From contig NZ_CP047226.1 of NCBI RefSeq assembly GCF_009867135.1, positions 1,798,001 to 1,862,000 of the forward strand: 64,000 nt of DNA, read 5' to 3'. The stretch comes from Moraxella osloensis. Lineage in GTDB: Bacteria; Pseudomonadota; Gammaproteobacteria; Pseudomonadales; Moraxellaceae. Position 1 is the first letter of the stretch, and every line of letters starts with the position of its first letter. Of the stretch, positions 62,426-64,000 are shown one piece after another. The translations under genes were made by a program, and so were the position numbers. A model generated the notes under the pieces. That model searched no databases. It saw only the letters and a program-made list of their open reading frames with translations, and was not told the origin of the DNA.

Positions 62426-63220
62426 TTATTTTTGATGGCTTGCCATAAAGTCTTTCACCCGTGCTGATTGCGGATTGTCAAATACCTGCTCTGGCGTGCC
62501 TATTTCTTCGATACGTCCCTCATGCAAGAACACCACTTGGCTTGACACATCGCGCGCAAAACGCATTTCATGGGTCACAATCAGCATGGTACGACCTTCT
62601 TCAGCCAGCGATTTCATCACTGCTAATACTTCATTGACCAATTCTGGGTCGAGGGCAGAGGTTGGCTCATCAAATAGCAATACTTGGGGCTTCATCGCTA
62701 GCGCACGAGCGATGGCGATACGCTGGCGTTGCCCACCCGATAAGTTTTCTGGGTAAGCGTCTTTTTTGTCCAGTAGTCCTACGCGTTTTAGTAGCACTTC
62801 AGCTTCACTGATGGCTTGGTCTTTGGCGATTTTTAGGACTTGGGTCGGCCCCTCAATGATGTTTTGTAAAATAGTCCGATGAGGCCATAGGTTAAAGTTT
62901 TGGAACACAAAGCCCATTTTTGAGCGAAACTGCTCAAGTTGGCGTTGATTGGCGGCAACCAAATCCCCTGATTTATTCGGTTTTAATACCAATGCTTCAC
63001 TGCCCAAAAAAACCTCCCCTTGCGAGGGGTTTTCAAGCAAATTTATACAGCGTAGCAAGGTGGATTTGCCCGAACCACTTGAGCCAAGAATTGAGATGAC
63101 ATCGCCATCATAAGCGGTCAACGATACACCTTTTAGTACCTCAAGCGATCCAAAGTTCTTGTGGATATTGTTAAGTTGCAAGGCTACAGGACGCTGTAAG
63201 TTTGGCATAGCATCTGACAT
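62426..63220 (-). CDS. Polar amino-acid ABC transporter ATP-binding protein (HisP/ArtP type)
   Basis: 264-residue ATPase with Walker [11 protein letters not shown]-loop [13 protein letters not shown], signature [15 protein letters not shown], Walker [14 protein letters not shown] and the switch His in [12 protein letters not shown]. Length and the NFNLWPH segment fit HisP/GlnQ-type ATPases. ATG 63220 is preferred; a TTG at 63229 also opens the frame. First gene of the cluster ATPase, three binding proteins, two permeases. Confidence 0.93.
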   Translation of the reverse strand: MSDAMPNLQRPVALQLNNIHKNFGSLEVLKGVSLTAYDGDVISILGSSGSGKSTLLRCINLLENPSQGEVFLGSEALVLKPNKSGDLVAANQRQLEQFRSKMGFVFQNFNLWPHRTILQNIIEGPTQVLKIAKDQAISEAEVLLKRVGLLDKKDAYPENLSGGQRQRIAIARALAMKPQVLLFDEPTSALDPELVNEVLAVMKSLAEEGRTMLIVTHEMRFARDVSSQVVFLHEGRIEEIGTPEQVFDNPQSARVKDFMASHQK

Positions 63221-63466
63221 GATATTCAATCCAAAATTTGACGATAGGTGGAAAAAAACTGTCTATTTTCGCTTAAAACGCTACTAAAACGCAACTTTTT
63301 CTCTCATTTAACTTTATTTTATGGCGTTCGATTTTAGGGCACTGGTCTTTAGCCCTGGTTTTTAGATTAAGTCATCACCATTAATTTTTGTCTGTCAAAA
63401 CTTTCTAAATTCCATTTTTGGATTGAAGTTGTTATGATGAAGCGATGATTATATTAGGGACTGACT

Positions 63467-64000
63467 ATGCAAACCATGACTGATACCAAACATTATATGC
63501 AAACCGTGGGACAGCAAGCGCGCGCCGCTTCAGCGATTTTGGCAAAAGCAGACACCGCACTCAAAAATAGCGCCCTACTCGCTATCTATGACGCCCTGCA
63601 ACAAGCCAAATCACAGGTGTTGGCTGCCAATGCCACCGATATGCAAAACGGTCAACAAAAAGGACTGGATGACGCACTACTTGACCGATTAGCACTCACC
63701 GATGCGCGTTTTGAAGGCATGTTACAAGGGCTAAAAGATGTCGCCATGTTACCTGACCCAATTGGCGAGGTCACGGATATGACCTTTCGTCCATCGGGTA
63801 TTCAGCTAGGTAAAATGCGTGTGCCGCTGGGTGTGGTCGGGATGATTTATGAATCTCGCCCCAATGTGACCATTGAAGCTGCGTCTTTGGCATTAAAATC
63901 TGGCAATGCGATTATCTTACGTGGGGGGTCAGAAGCGTTTTATTCTAACCAAGCATTGGCTGCGTGTGTCAAACAAGGTTTACAAGCAGTTGGTTTGCCA
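63467..64000 (+). CDS. proA: Glutamate-5-semialdehyde dehydrogenase (5' part, runs off the window)
   Basis: Reduces gamma-glutamyl phosphate to glutamate semialdehyde in proline synthesis. The first 178 codons are present, about 40% of a usual ProA (about 420 residues). Visible family segments are [48 protein letters not shown] and [14 protein letters not shown], the nucleotide-binding region. The catalytic cysteine would lie beyond the edge. The ATG at 63467 follows TTAGGGACTGACT. It is divergent from the amino-acid transporter cluster. Confidence 0.95.
   Translation, partial: MQTMTDTKHYMQTVGQQARAASAILAKADTALKNSALLAIYDALQQAKSQVLAANATDMQNGQQKGLDDALLDRLALTDARFEGMLQGLKDVAMLPDPIGEVTDMTFRPSGIQLGKMRVPLGVVGMIYESRPNVTIEAASLALKSGNAIILRGGSEAFYSNQALAACVKQGLQAVGLP

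Overview
The window looks like chromosome of a gammaproteobacterium of the family Moraxellaceae, most likely a Moraxella/Faucicola (osloensis-like) strain. This is an inference from protein style (RpoH, FabB, EngB, Tuf), moderate G+C and gene neighbourhoods, not a database result. Almost all of it is ordinary core genome. One foreign block of about 12 kb sits in the middle.

Layout. 1-8 kb: ferritin, a CynX/NimT-type MFS permease, hisC with a small overlapping gene, pabB, fabB and an EcsC-family gene. 8.4-13.4 kb: the str operon (rpsL-rpsG-fusA-tuf) behind a near-consensus promoter. 13.5-23 kb: cytochrome c4, engB, a BepA-type protease, a TusA-like protein, rpoH with a long acidic N-terminus, DUF423, thiS, a cation/proton antiporter, and rpoN with a large acidic insertion. 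23.1-36.1 kb: a nitrilase-family gene split by a composite transposon. 36.1-46.7 kb: a cyclic-nucleotide-binding protein, xerC-dapF-lysA-lptM, ackA-pta, a NYN-domain protein, and nadD-rsfS. 46.8-55.4 kb: efeOBU iron uptake (a Fur-type box lies inside a consensus promoter) and pstSCAB phosphate uptake (Pho box, attenuator after pstS). 55.6-64 kb: crcB, tsaD, a lipoprotein, a polar amino-acid ABC system with three paralogous binding proteins, and the 5' part of proA.

The transposon (23749-35716) is bounded by two directly repeated 1,087-bp IS30-family elements with identical transposases. It is flanked by a 3-bp target duplication, GTC. Removing it and one GTC restores a 345-residue nitrilase frame exactly. 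Its cargo is a TetR regulator, a TolC/OprM-like outer-membrane lipoprotein, a HlyD-type adaptor, a double-ATPase/permease fusion like RbbA, a second permease, a MgtC/DUF4010 membrane protein and a Na/Pi-cotransporter fragment cut by the right IS. A third element (IS1595 family, 732 bp, perfect 17-bp ends) sits just upstream of the regulator. Together the cargo forms a complete one-operon tripartite ABC exporter that appears to have been captured from another bacterium.

A second theme is short degenerate tandem repeats (periods 5, 12, 13, 14, 16, 18, 21 and 25 bp, often with a TTAA or TTGA core) in many intergenic gaps. One 12-bp array lies in frame inside nadD. No tRNA, rRNA or CRISPR array was seen.
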